Origin: DASQZT01 sp963728965
GTDB taxonomy: Bacteria; Acidobacteriota; Terriglobia; Bryobacterales; Bryobacteraceae
Assembly: GCA_963728965.1 (NCBI GenBank)
Contig: CAVSMH010000003.1
Coordinates: 1-64,000 of the forward strand
Direction: 5' to 3'
DNA length: 64,000 nucleotides
Shown here: one piece after another, positions 42,752-51,393 of the stretch
Numbering within the stretch: the stretch's first letter is position 1
Layout of the letters: every line of letters begins with the position of its first letter
Program-made: the position numbers and the translations under genes
Notes under the pieces: model-generated
Database searches by the model: none
Told to the model about the DNA's origin: nothing
What the model saw: the letters and a program-made list of their open reading frames with translations, nothing else

Positions 42752-42931
42752 CTACGCCATCTTGATGGGGGCCGGCTGGCTCACCGGCGGCAGGGTCTTG
42801 CCGACCAGAATGTGCAGGCTGAACCCACCGCCGGTCACCTCGTCGATGTGGGCATCGATCAGATCCTGCGCGCCGGCCAGGTCGGCCTCATTCGACATGC
42901 GATTCATGATTTGTTTTTCGATCTCGGACAT
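42752..42931 (-). CDS. RiPP precursor peptide, 59 aa, Gly-Gly-Gly leader end
   Basis: The ATG at 42931 is preceded by AAAGGAAAGAGGGAAG. The leader reads MSEIEKQIMNRMSNEADLAG, then AQDLIDAHIDEVTGGG, an acidic amphipathic helix ending in glycines, as C39 exporters require. The 23-residue core starts FSLHILVGKTLPP and ends APIKMA, with one Phe, one His, two Lys and four Pro. It is the first gene of the operon with the radical SAM, HExxH and PCAT genes. At 59 codons it falls below common ORF cut-offs. Modification sites are unknown; the Phe and His near the start of the core are candidates for an aromatic cross-link. Confidence 0.85.
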   Translation of the reverse strand: MSEIEKQIMNRMSNEADLAGAQDLIDAHIDEVTGGGFSLHILVGKTLPPVSQPAPIKMA

Positions 42932-42964
42932 CTTCCCTCTTTCCTTTCTCTCTGATTGTTTGTT

Positions 42965-42998
42965 GCCTTCGTTAAGGCATTCGAATAGGTAGTGTCAA
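42965..42998 (-). promoter_or_regulatory. Promoter of the RiPP operon with overlapping small palindrome
   Basis: TTGACA (42993-42998 on the minus strand) is a perfect -35. Seventeen bases downstream is TTAACG (42970-42975), a poor -10. GCCTTAACGAAGGC (42965-42978) is a 5-bp stem with a 4-base loop that covers the -10, and could be an operator. Transcription would begin about 30 bases before the precursor ATG. Confidence 0.5.
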
Positions 42999-43058
42999 GC
43001 GTACAGCCCGCGTTTCAGCGCCCGGTTTCGCTCGCGTTTCTCTGCTAGCCTGAGTCCC

Positions 43059-45053
43059 ATGGAACGACTACCGTGGCCGGCGCCGATCCGCCGCCGTAGA
43101 CCAGTGCAGCCCGCGATCGGGACATTGCTGATCGCTGCGTATGCGTCGCTGTCTCTGCTCACCACGCCGCTGCGGGCGGCCAACGCCGTCCGCGCCGGCC
43201 ATCTCCTGGTGGAGCCTCCCACCCTCATCTGCCTGGGATTTGAATGGGAGATCTCCGGCGACGACAATCGTAACGCTACCGTCGAAGTCAACTACCGCTC
43301 TTCGGGCGCCACCGCATGGAAGGAGGCGCTGCCGCTGCTGCGCATGGGCGGCGAGCGCGTCTTCCGTGCCGCCGAGCATCTCGACTACACCGTTCCCGAT
43401 CGCTTCGCCGGAAGCATCCTCGATCTCGAGCCCGATACGGAATACGAGGTCCGCCTCACCATGAAAGATCCGGACGGCGTCACCGGCAAAGCCGTCGAAA
43501 CCGCCCGCGTGCGCACCCGCGGCGAGCCCAAGGCGGCCTCCGGCGGACGCGTGCTCCATGTCTACCCCACCGGCTGGAAAGGCGAGAAACAACAGCCCGC
43601 GTTCACCGGGCTGATGGCCGCCTATTACGGCGCGGGGCTCGGCGACTGGAACGAGGTCTACGAGCGCAAAGCCCAGCCGGGCGACGTCATCCTGGTACAT
43701 GCCGGGCTGTACAAAGCCAACCGCCTGAACTACGTCGATCCGCTCGGAACCCCCTTTGATGGCGCCTACGTGCTTACCTTGAAGGGCACGGCGGAAAAGC
43801 CCATCGTGATTCGCGCCGCTGGAGACGGCGAAGTCGTCTTCGATGGCGCCGGCTGCTTCCGCCTGTTCGATGTCATGGCGGCCGACTATCATATCTTCGA
43901 AGGGCTCACCATCCGTAACACCGATGTCGCCTTCTGGGCCGGCCTCAAGGACGTCATGGGCGCCAAAGGGCTCACCGTTCGCCAGTGCCGGATCGAGAAC
44001 GTCGGTATCGGGGTGAACGCGCAGTATGCCGGATCGAAGGATTTCTACATCGCCGACAATGTCTTCCTGGGCCGCGACGATCCCTACCGCGTCCTCGGCT
44101 GGGCCAGCCCGGATATCTACGGCGCGCACGAACTGCGCAGCTACTACGCGGTGAAGGTGTACGGCTCGGGCCACGTAATCTGCCACAATGCCGTGGCCTA
44201 TTTTCACGACGGGATCGACGTGAGCACCCACGGCACGCCCGACAAGGAACAGGAATTGAAGGCCGTAGCGATCGATATCTACAACAACGATATCCGCGTC
44301 ACCGGTGACGATTTCATCGAATCCGACGGCGGGGTGCACAACATTCGCGTGATGCGCAACCGCGGAGTCAACGCGGCGCACACCGGCTTGAGCGCGCAGC
44401 CGGTCTTCGGCGGCCCTGCTTACTTTATCCGGAACGTCGTGTACAACGCCCCGGTGGCACTCAAATTCATGGCCAAGCCGGCGGGCCTGATCGTTTATCA
44501 CAACACCGTGATCGCGGAGAACCGGAACACGCAGACCTTTTCGAACGCGCATTTCCGTAACAACTTGTTTCTGGGCACGGACGCGCCGGGGCGGCCGATC
44601 GCAGCCTTCCCGAATGCCACCGCCTACTCCACCTACGACTACGATGGCTACCGTCCCAATCGCGGCGTGGTCGATGCGTACCTCTGGATTGGGCCCGCTT
44701 CTGGCCGCCTGCGCGACTACGACGTGGGAATGAGTGCGGCGCGGCGCTTCCACACCCTGGCCGACTTCGCCGCCGCCACCGGCCAGGAGACGCATGGTGT
44801 GGAGGTGGACTACGACATCTTCGAAAACGTCCGGCCGCCCGATCCGCGAACGCCCCACGCGGTCTATCGCGCAGCCGACTTCGATTTTCGTTTGAAGCCG
44901 GGCAGTAAGGCGGTAGATGCCGGTGTCCGCCTGCCGGATGTGAACGACGAGTTCACCGGGCGGGCGCCGGACCTGGGGGCGTACGAGCTGGGAAAACCGA
45001 TCCCGCTGTACGGCCCGCGTCCCGGAACCGTGCGGTTGCGCGACCCGTTTTAG
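43059..45053 (+). CDS. Secreted right-handed beta-helix protein with fibronectin-type domain
   Basis: 664 aa with a late signal or anchor segment (IGTLLIAAYASLSLLTTPLR). Residues 50-155 form a fibronectin-III-like domain (LEPDTEYEVRLTMKDPDG). From about 230 on, repeated short strands give a pectate-lyase-type beta helix (IVIRAAGDGEVVFDGAGCFR, YHIFEGLTIRNTDVAFWAGL, DIYNNDIRVTGDDFIESDGG). The C-terminus has FRLKPGSKAVDAGVRLPDVN, the usual end of such proteins. A polysaccharide lyase or binding role is plausible; catalytic residues cannot be fixed from sequence. Confidence 0.75.
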   Translation: MERLPWPAPIRRRRPVQPAIGTLLIAAYASLSLLTTPLRAANAVRAGHLLVEPPTLICLGFEWEISGDDNRNATVEVNYRSSGATAWKEALPLLRMGGERVFRAAEHLDYTVPDRFAGSILDLEPDTEYEVRLTMKDPDGVTGKAVETARVRTRGEPKAASGGRVLHVYPTGWKGEKQQPAFTGLMAAYYGAGLGDWNEVYERKAQPGDVILVHAGLYKANRLNYVDPLGTPFDGAYVLTLKGTAEKPIVIRAAGDGEVVFDGAGCFRLFDVMAADYHIFEGLTIRNTDVAFWAGLKDVMGAKGLTVRQCRIENVGIGVNAQYAGSKDFYIADNVFLGRDDPYRVLGWASPDIYGAHELRSYYAVKVYGSGHVICHNAVAYFHDGIDVSTHGTPDKEQELKAVAIDIYNNDIRVTGDDFIESDGGVHNIRVMRNRGVNAAHTGLSAQPVFGGPAYFIRNVVYNAPVALKFMAKPAGLIVYHNTVIAENRNTQTFSNAHFRNNLFLGTDAPGRPIAAFPNATAYSTYDYDGYRPNRGVVDAYLWIGPASGRLRDYDVGMSAARRFHTLADFAAATGQETHGVEVDYDIFENVRPPDPRTPHAVYRAADFDFRLKPGSKAVDAGVRLPDVNDEFTGRAPDLGAYELGKPIPLYGPRPGTVRLRDPF

Positions 45054-45071
45054 GGCGCGCCGCCACAAAGC

Positions 45072-46223
45072 TCAGAACTTCTTCAGCTCTTCGATCAGCC
45101 CGTCGAGGCCCCGCTTCGCGTACACCGATGCCAGCCGCTGCTCCTCGGCCGAGGGCGCCACCACCTTGACCAGCATCGGATCCTTCAGGTTCTCGCGGTT
45201 TGGCACCCACATCTTGCCGTCGGCAAACTCGACCTGGCTGATGTACCCCGTCATCTTGCGCACGTTCACCGGCTGGTTGTTGCTCCCGAACAGGCGCAGC
45301 CCGCTATCGGAAAGGACGCGCGCCGTCTTGCCGGGCGGCAGGTACAGGTCCGGGTCGGCCGAAGGCAGTGCCGCGGCGGTGGACTGCCGGCCGCTGGCAT
45401 CGCTGAGCACCCAGCCGAGCTCCACGTACTTCACCGGCCGGTTCGACCGGTTGACCACTTCAATCCGCGGCATGCGGGCTTCGTTGGCCGACACCAGCGC
45501 CGAACCTTCCACCGCCGCCACCGGAGCATCGGGAAACTGCAGGAACGCGAACTGGGCTGTCTCGCGCGCGGGCAGGGCGGCACTCGTCACCGCCGCGCTC
45601 CGCACCACTTTCACGTTCAACGGCGCCGATCGCGCCATCTCCGCCTGTCGCGCGATGCTGGCCAGCATCGCATCCTGCAACGCCTTCCGGCCCTGTGACA
45701 GGATGCGCTTGAAATGCTCGCGGTCGCGTTGCGCTTCGAGCTCGCGCGCGGTCAGAAACCGCCGTGAGTGCAGCCGGTCCTCGCCATAAAAGCTGAGATC
45801 CTGATAGAGCACCCCGTCCAGGTCCACCTGCACCAGCGGCCCCCCGGCGAACTGCGTGGGCCGAACCAACTGCATATCGATGCGAACCGGGAAAACTTCG
45901 CCCGGCCCCACATTCAGGCTGGGATAGGTCACCGAACCCCGGCCACCCAGCGTTACTTCCTGCGCCACCACACGCAGCGTGACCCCGTGGATCCGGTTCG
46001 GTCCGATATTCTGGAGCGTCAGCGCCATGTGCAGATCCAGCACCATCGCCGCGCCGCGAGCCGTGACGCCCGACTGGTCCCAGGTCCACGACTTCACCGC
46101 CACCGGTGCGTCTTTCGAGAGATTAATGCTGACCGAACCGCTGGGCAGCGGAGCCTCTTGCGCGATCAGGCCCGACGCAGCCAGCAACGGCACCAGCAGC
46201 AGTGCTTGTGGCTTACTCCGCAT
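45072..46223 (-). CDS. Secreted hypothetical protein, third gene of ECF operon
   Basis: 383 aa with a signal peptide (ALLLVPLLAASGLIAQEAPL). The rest is beta-rich with an N-terminal SINLSKDAPVAVKSWTWDQS and a central charged helix (ARELEAQRDREHFKRILSQG). The C-terminal half has RIEVVNRSNRPVKYVELGWV. Similar proteins occur in Acidobacteria, but no function is known. It overlaps the anti-sigma gene by 11 bases, so it may be part of the signal path or a target of the sigma factor. Confidence 0.6.
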   Translation of the reverse strand: MRSKPQALLLVPLLAASGLIAQEAPLPSGSVSINLSKDAPVAVKSWTWDQSGVTARGAAMVLDLHMALTLQNIGPNRIHGVTLRVVAQEVTLGGRGSVTYPSLNVGPGEVFPVRIDMQLVRPTQFAGGPLVQVDLDGVLYQDLSFYGEDRLHSRRFLTARELEAQRDREHFKRILSQGRKALQDAMLASIARQAEMARSAPLNVKVVRSAAVTSAALPARETAQFAFLQFPDAPVAAVEGSALVSANEARMPRIEVVNRSNRPVKYVELGWVLSDASGRQSTAAALPSADPDLYLPPGKTARVLSDSGLRLFGSNNQPVNVRKMTGYISQVEFADGKMWVPNRENLKDPMLVKVVAPSAEEQRLASVYAKRGLDGLIEELKKF

Positions 46224-46773
46224 ATACGCTATTGATCGTCACCAGCCCCGTTTCCGGATCTACGTAACGAGCCCCCATGGAACCTTGTGCATTCACCGAA
46301 AAGGTCACGTTCTTGGCGCCGGTGTTCATCAACCGGAATGCCCGGCCGCCCTGCCCCACCTGGATCGAATTGGCCGTGTGCTGCAACACCGTGCCATCTT
46401 CGTGCACCACCGGCACCGGGCGTTCCAGCATCACTCCCGTCACCAGCAGCGCCGCCAAGCTGGCCAATGCCACCGCCGCCCGCGCACGGTTGAAAAACGC
46501 CGTGTCGCGCAACGCCAACTCGGGCGCGCGGACGCATTCGCCCGCCGCCAGTCCCAACCGGATGTTGGCTTTCATCTCCGCCGCCAGCCGGTTCCACGCA
46601 ATCTCCGGGGTCTCCGCAAGGTCGGTGACGATTTCCCGCATGGCGCTGAACTCGGTCACCTCCGCGCGGCAATCTTCGCATTGCGCCAGATGACGTTCGG
46701 TTCTCCACCGCGCGATCCAACCCAGGTCGCCGCCGGCGTGCAACGCCAGCCTCGCCTCGTTCGGGTGTTTCAT
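46213..46773 (-). CDS. Anti-sigma factor with zinc-binding HC2 domain
   Basis: 186 aa. The N-terminal anti-sigma zinc finger has H-x3-C-x2-C spacing (ERHLAQCEDCRAEVTEF). A single membrane span lies at about 103-120 (VALASLAALLVTGVMLERP), then an extracytoplasmic beta domain (GQGGRAFRLMNTGAKNVTF). It starts four bases after the ECF sigma gene and should sequester it at the membrane. Confidence 0.82.
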   Translation of the reverse strand: MKHPNEARLALHAGGDLGWIARWRTERHLAQCEDCRAEVTEFSAMREIVTDLAETPEIAWNRLAAEMKANIRLGLAAGECVRAPELALRDTAFFNRARAAVALASLAALLVTGVMLERPVPVVHEDGTVLQHTANSIQVGQGGRAFRLMNTGAKNVTFSVNAQGSMGARYVDPETGLVTINSVYAE

Positions 46774-46777
46774 ACCG

Positions 46778-47302
46778 CTACCGCTTCCTTCTTTCCATGT
46801 ACCGGCGAAATTTCGTGCGCCCGTTGGCGATGTGCGAACGCACCGTCGCCTTCGAACAGTTCAGTCTCTCCGCCACTTCTTCCGCCGGCAAGCCTTCCAC
46901 GTCGCGCAACATGAGCGCGGCCCGCTCGCGCGGGCTGAGAAGGCGCAAACCGTCCTCCAGGTAGTTGCGGTGTTCCGACCGCAACAGAATCTCCTCCGGT
47001 GTCTCGGTGTCGCTCTCGGGCGCGTACTCGATTTCGCAGAAGGTGGCGCGCCCGCTGCGACGCATAAAGTCGATCGCCGTGTTCGTAGCAATTCTCGACA
47101 ACCAGTGGGCTGCCTTCTGCTCGTCCTTGAGCTGATCCTGGTGTTGGAGCGCTTTGATAAACGCCTCCTGTGTCAGGTCCTGCGCATCGGCGGCATTCCG
47201 CACGATGCGATAAATCTGTACGAATATACGCCGTAAGTGCTCTGATACAAAGCGGTTTTGCCGCTCGAGGAGCTCCAGGCCAGGCTCGGTGACTTCGCTC
47301 AT
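46778..47302 (-). CDS. ECF sigma factor
   Basis: 174 aa from ATG 47302; a GTG at 47326 would add eight residues. Sigma region 2 has RIVRNAADAQDLTQEAFIKA and HWLSRIATNTAIDFMRRSG. Region 4 has LSPRERAALMLRDVEGLPAE and LNCSKATVRSHIANGRTKFR. It is adjacent to its membrane anti-sigma factor. Its own promoter was not identified. Confidence 0.9.
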   Translation of the reverse strand: MSEVTEPGLELLERQNRFVSEHLRRIFVQIYRIVRNAADAQDLTQEAFIKALQHQDQLKDEQKAAHWLSRIATNTAIDFMRRSGRATFCEIEYAPESDTETPEEILLRSEHRNYLEDGLRLLSPRERAALMLRDVEGLPAEEVAERLNCSKATVRSHIANGRTKFRRYMERRKR

Positions 47303-47498
47303 CTCACTGTAAACGGCAGTTCTCACGGTTCTACTTCAGTTGACGGTAGAACCCGCAAAACGTGGAATCGAAAAGAAAAGATGCCGTCAGCGCTATTTTA
47401 CCGTAGTAGCGCTTGCGGTTTTCTGCCTCCAACCCCCACGCCAAAGAGGTGGCCAATCGCACGAAAATCGAGCTAAGCTTAGTCTGGTTAGAGTCATC

Positions 47499-48683
47499 AT
47501 GAAACTCGCAGAACGAATGACCCGCATCGGCGTTGAATCGGCCTTCGACGTCCTGGTCCGGGCTCGCGCCCTCGAAGCGCAGGGCCGCAGCGTGATTCAC
47601 CTGGAGATTGGCGAGCCGGATTTTCCCACGCCCGCCCACATCGTTGAGGCGGCCAAACAGGCCCTCGACGACGGCTGGACCCACTACGGTCCCAGCGCCG
47701 GCCAACCCGAGTTGCGCGAGGCCATCGCCCGCTACGTTTCGCGCACCCGGGGTATCGCCGTGGAGCCATGCAACGTATCCGTGGTACCCGGCGGCAAGCC
47801 CATCATCTTCTTCCCCATGCTGGCTCTGCTCGAGCCCGGCGACGAAGTCATCTACCCTAACCCCGGGTTTCCGATTTACGAGTCGATGATCCGCTTTTTG
47901 GGCGCCACGCCCGTTCCGATGCCGCTCGAGGAAGGCCGCGGCTTCTCCTTCGATCTCGACCTGTTCCGCGACCGCCTCTCCGACCGCACCCGGATGGTCA
48001 TCCTGAACTCGCCCCAAAACCCCACCGGCGGCGTTATCCCGCCCGCGGATCTGCGAGCCATCGCCGGCATGCTCTGCGATCGCGACGTGATTGTCCTGAG
48101 TGACGAGATCTACTCGCGCATCTACTACCAGGGCGCGCCGCCCGCCTCGATTACCCAATTCCCCGGCATGCTCGACAAGACGATCCTCCTCGACGGCTTC
48201 TCGAAAACCTGGGCCATGACCGGCTGGCGCATGGGATACGGCGTGATGCCCACCTGGCTGGTCGATGCGGTAACCAAGCTCATGGTGAATTCCAACTCCT
48301 GCACCGCCAGCTTTACGCAGCGTGCCGGCCTGGCCGCGCTCGAAGGACCGCAGGAATGCGTGGACCGCATGGTTGCGGAATTCCGCTCGCGCCGCGACGC
48401 CATTTGCCAGGGCCTCAACCAGGTCCCCGGCTTCCGCTGCGCGGTTCCAGGCGGCGCTTTCTACGCGTTCGCCAACGTCACCGGAACCGGTATTCCCTCC
48501 AAGGAACTGGCCGACATGCTGTTGACCGATTTCGGAGTCTCCTGCCTCGATGGCGGCTGCTTTGGGGAGTACGGCGAAGGCTACATCCGCTTCAGTTACG
48601 CCAATTCACTGGCCAACCTGATGGAAGCGGTGGACCGCATCAAGAGAGCCGCGGCGCGCTGGGAACCGGCAAAGGTGGGTTGA
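47499..48683 (+). CDS. Class I PLP-dependent aminotransferase
   Basis: 394 aa from ATG 47499. Fold-type I signatures are IHLEIGEPDFPTPAHIVEAA, ILNSPQNPTGGV, VLSDEIYSRIYY, and the PLP-lysine region LDGFSKTWAMTGWRMGYGV. The pattern is that of aspartate/aromatic-type aminotransferases; the amino acid cannot be determined. Monocistronic, convergent with the Smr gene. Confidence 0.88.
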   Translation: MKLAERMTRIGVESAFDVLVRARALEAQGRSVIHLEIGEPDFPTPAHIVEAAKQALDDGWTHYGPSAGQPELREAIARYVSRTRGIAVEPCNVSVVPGGKPIIFFPMLALLEPGDEVIYPNPGFPIYESMIRFLGATPVPMPLEEGRGFSFDLDLFRDRLSDRTRMVILNSPQNPTGGVIPPADLRAIAGMLCDRDVIVLSDEIYSRIYYQGAPPASITQFPGMLDKTILLDGFSKTWAMTGWRMGYGVMPTWLVDAVTKLMVNSNSCTASFTQRAGLAALEGPQECVDRMVAEFRSRRDAICQGLNQVPGFRCAVPGGAFYAFANVTGTGIPSKELADMLLTDFGVSCLDGGCFGEYGEGYIRFSYANSLANLMEAVDRIKRAAARWEPAKVG

Positions 48684-48697
48684 ATGACATGCTGCTA

Positions 48698-48973
48698 TCA
48701 ACGGAGCGTCACTACCGTAGCTCCCCAGCCTCCCGCTTCGCCCGGCGCGTCCCCGTAATCCGCCACGAACTCCGTCCGCGCCAGCACCGCCCGCACCATT
48801 TCCCGCTGCACGCCGATTCCCCGCCCGTGAATAATGCGGAGCGCCTTGAAACCCATGCGGTGTGCCTCTGCCAGATACTCTTCCACCACCGGCTTCACAT
48901 CCCGCGGGGGAACGCTGTGCAGGTCGAACACATCCGTAATCGGGATGCGGATCGGTTCGTCTTCCGGCTCCAT
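48698..48973 (-). CDS. Stand-alone Smr-domain protein
   Basis: The ATG at 48973 gives 91 aa. The Smr pattern is FDLHSVPPRDVKPVVEEYLA and KALRIIHGRGIGVQREMVRA with GGWGATVV near the end. Smr domains are nicking or RNA endonuclease modules. Here it stands without MutS or a DUF2027 region. An upstream ATG at 48988 exists but would start inside the preceding terminator tract. Confidence 0.82.
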   Translation of the reverse strand: MEPEDEPIRIPITDVFDLHSVPPRDVKPVVEEYLAEAHRMGFKALRIIHGRGIGVQREMVRAVLARTEFVADYGDAPGEAGGWGATVVTLR

Positions 48974-48980
48974 GCCCCTA

Positions 48981-49016
48981 AAAATCAAAAGCCCGGCCAG
49001 TTTCCACCGGCCGGGC
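48981..49016 (-). terminator. Rho-independent terminator after the DUF465 gene
   Basis: On the minus strand GCCCGGCC (49009-49016) pairs with GGCCGGGC (48991-48998), followed by TTTTGATTTTT. This ends the 79-aa gene transcript before Smr. Confidence 0.8.
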
Positions 49017-49046
49017 CAAACCTTCCCGCGCTGCGCGCATCCAATG

Positions 49047-49286
49047 TTAAGCGACCTGCTGAGACCGGTACTGCTTAAGGATCGCTTCCATCTGGTCTTT
49101 CAAGCGAAGTTTCAACTTCTTTAACCGGGTCTCCTCCACCTGCTCATCGGGATTTAAGTGCGGGTGCGACTCCAAGGCTTCCAACTGCGTCGCGAACTCT
49201 GAGTGCTGGGTCGCGAGACGTCGAAATTCCTCGTTCGTCGCCATCAGATGCGCCTTTAGTTCATCCTGTGCGTTGCGTTCCATCAT
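49047..49286 (-). CDS. DUF465/YdcH-family small helical protein
   Basis: 79 aa: AHLMATNEEFRRLATQHSEF, then ESHPHLNPDEQVEETRLKKL and a helical basic end. This is the DUF465 pattern (short two-helix protein, role unknown). It is monocistronic and ends in the strong terminator at 48981-49016. The 120 bases upstream hold no gene. Confidence 0.82.
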   Translation of the reverse strand: MMERNAQDELKAHLMATNEEFRRLATQHSEFATQLEALESHPHLNPDEQVEETRLKKLKLRLKDQMEAILKQYRSQQVA

Positions 49287-49405
49287 TGGGCAATTCCTCC
49301 CAGATGAGGTTGCCGCGCCGAGTCGGTTGATTCGGGAATAAGGCTCGGTGGGTAATCTCGTTCATGTTTGAGAAGGCGGATGTGCATGTCCGCCTATCCG
49401 CAACC

Positions 49406-49822
49406 TTAACATGAATGAAACTTCATGACAATAGCCGCTTCAGGGGAGGACCGGTAGTATGCTCGCCTTATGCTAAGCTCCTGAAAACCGAATGACTTAT
49501 AGAACTTTATCGCTACGGTATTACTCTCTCGAACCTCCAGAAATACAGTACCTCTGTGATCTGCCAGCAGGGCCTTCAGCAGGCTGCGGCCCACCCCTTT
49601 TCCGCGCCATTCCGGCGCCACCACAAGGTTCAGCAACTCGCTTTCGTCCACGGCCACGGCGCGGGCCACCACGAATCCGGCCACCCGGCCCTCCTCGCAG
49701 GCGACCCGAAAATCGTACCCTGCATAGTCGGCCACATCCCATTGGGACGCTTGCGGGCTGGCCTGCTGAATGGCCAGCACCTCCGCCAGGTCGCCCGATC
49801 CACCGCGGCGCACAATTCGCAT
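49406..49822 (-). CDS. GNAT N-acetyltransferase, RimI-like
   Basis: The ATG at 49822 gives 138 aa with the GNAT fold: VARAVAVDESELLNLVVAPE, the acetyl-CoA loop WRGKGVGRSLLKALL, VFLEVRESNTVAIKFYKSFG and YYRSSPEAAIVM. The pattern is near RimI (ribosomal protein S18 alanine acetyltransferase). Its start lies 12 bases from the divergent secreted gene. Confidence 0.85.
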   Translation of the reverse strand: MRIVRRGGSGDLAEVLAIQQASPQASQWDVADYAGYDFRVACEEGRVAGFVVARAVAVDESELLNLVVAPEWRGKGVGRSLLKALLADHRGTVFLEVRESNTVAIKFYKSFGFQELSIRRAYYRSSPEAAIVMKFHSC

Positions 49823-49834
49823 TATGGTTGTATT

Positions 49835-50398
49835 ATGCACGCCCTCATCGCGCTCTTCTTCTTCTTGGCGCAGCCCTTTTGGGAAGCCAGGCCGCCGGAG
49901 GCGTGGACCAGCCAGGAAATCGACGTCCTGCGCTACAACAGCCCATGGGCGCAGTCGGTCGGCCCCGCGCCCGAAGTCCTGGTCTACTTCGCTACCGCGG
50001 CTCCTATCGAAGACGCGGAAGGTGAATTGCGCCTCCGCAACACCGATACGCTGCGCGAGCCGGACCCGGACTACCTGGCCTACCTGAGCGAACATCGCGC
50101 CCATTGCTTCGTCCTGGCGATCCCCTACCCGCCTTCCGGCAACCTCGGCAAAGCGGCGGAAGAGAAACGCATGGAGGACGAGACCCTCATGCTGATCGGC
50201 CGCAAGAAATACAAAATGATCGGCCACTTCCCGCCCGTCCCGGCAGACCCGGTGCTGCGCCTGGTTTTCCCGCGTGAGGTTCAGCCCACCGATAAGAGTG
50301 TCGTGTTCCGCCTGACCCTGCCCGGTATCGAGTTCCCGGATCGCGAAATCGACTTCCGCGTGAAGGACCTCATGTACCGCGGCCGCCTCGAAATGTGA
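49835..50398 (+). CDS. Secreted hypothetical protein
   Basis: 187 aa with a short signal sequence (MHALIALFFFLAQPFWEARP). The rest is a mixed alpha/beta domain with LVYFATAAPIEDAEGELRLR, KKYKMIGHFPPVPADPVLRL and KSVVFRLTLPGIEFPDREID. No known family or catalytic motif. It starts divergently from the GNAT gene. Confidence 0.55.
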   Translation: MHALIALFFFLAQPFWEARPPEAWTSQEIDVLRYNSPWAQSVGPAPEVLVYFATAAPIEDAEGELRLRNTDTLREPDPDYLAYLSEHRAHCFVLAIPYPPSGNLGKAAEEKRMEDETLMLIGRKKYKMIGHFPPVPADPVLRLVFPREVQPTDKSVVFRLTLPGIEFPDREIDFRVKDLMYRGRLEM

Positions 50399-50439
50399 CC
50401 GTGTGCCCGCCCACTTTCGAAGCAGTCCCGCCACTGCCC

Positions 50440-51393
50440 CTACAGCTTCGGTGCGTAATATCCCCGGCGAGCGTGCACGATCAGATCCCGCCGCCCTTTC
50501 ACCCGGACTTCAATCGTGTGAAACAAACCGTCGGTGTAGAGCGGCTCGGGCCGGTAGGAGAGGTTGTACTGGTGCCGCAGCTCGTTGGCGATGTTCTCGA
50601 ACGACTGCTCCAGGTCTTCCACCTTGAATGGAAAAAAGGCGCGCCCGCCGGTCTCCGCCGTATAGTACTTCAGCACCTTATCGCCGTCGCTCTCGATGCG
50701 CGTGATATTGGTCGATATCGCGTACAGCACCACATCCGCCTTTTGCGCCATTTCGAGCGCCTGGTCGCGAGAGTAGCGGCTCTGGTTGTCATCGCCGTCG
50801 CTCACGATCACGATCGCGCGCCGGAACTTGTGCCTGGGCTGGTCCTGCTGAAGCTTGTCGCGGCATGCGAAGAAAATGGCGTCGTAAAGAGAAGTGCCGC
50901 CGCCCGGGCGCAGATCGCGAATCGCGCGGTCGAGCTTGTCCGTATCGTCCACCAGGTCCGACACCAGTTGCGCCGACGTGTCGAAGCTCACCACCATGGC
51001 CTTATCCATGTTGCTGTGCAAGACGCTCTTCAGAAATTCGCTGGCGGCCTCCTGCTCGAACCGGAACCGGTCGCGAATGCTGTTGCTGGTGTCGATCAAT
51101 ACCGCCAGCCGCAGCGGCAGATCGCTTTCCGCATTGAACTCCTGGATCACCTGCGGCTTCTTGCCTTCCATGACCTCGAAATCGGATTTCGTCAGATCGG
51201 TGACAAAGCGGCCCTTCTTGTCCGTAACCGTAAACAGGAGGTTAACTCGTGTGACATCGACGCGAATCAACTGGTCGGCCTGTTCGATCGGAGCTGGCTT
51301 CGGGGGCGGAACCGGGTTCTGTTGCGCAGCCCAAAGGGCGAGGCCAAGTGCACTCATGGCCCCAATGGCGGCCCTGAACATCATATGTGCCAA
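50440..51393 (-). CDS. VWFA-related acidobacterial protein, secreted
   Basis: 317 aa with a signal peptide (AAIGAMSALGLALWAAQQNP). An N-terminal beta segment (VNLLFTVTDKKGRFVTDLTK) leads to a von Willebrand A domain. MIDAS is DTSNSIRDR, with T in PGGGTSLYDA and D in IVIVSDGDDNQ. The set matches the VWFA-related family nearly confined to Acidobacteria, which supports the taxonomic reading. It starts immediately after the pseudouridine synthase stop. Confidence 0.85.
   Translation of the reverse strand: MAHMMFRAAIGAMSALGLALWAAQQNPVPPPKPAPIEQADQLIRVDVTRVNLLFTVTDKKGRFVTDLTKSDFEVMEGKKPQVIQEFNAESDLPLRLAVLIDTSNSIRDRFRFEQEAASEFLKSVLHSNMDKAMVVSFDTSAQLVSDLVDDTDKLDRAIRDLRPGGGTSLYDAIFFACRDKLQQDQPRHKFRRAIVIVSDGDDNQSRYSRDQALEMAQKADVVLYAISTNITRIESDGDKVLKYYTAETGGRAFFPFKVEDLEQSFENIANELRHQYNLSYRPEPLYTDGLFHTIEVRVKGRRDLIVHARRGYYAPKL

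Noticed and set aside
43068..45068. Long minus-strand open frame opposite the beta-helix gene
   Set aside because: Composition typical of antisense in GC-rich DNA; the plus strand has a signal peptide and beta-helix repeats.
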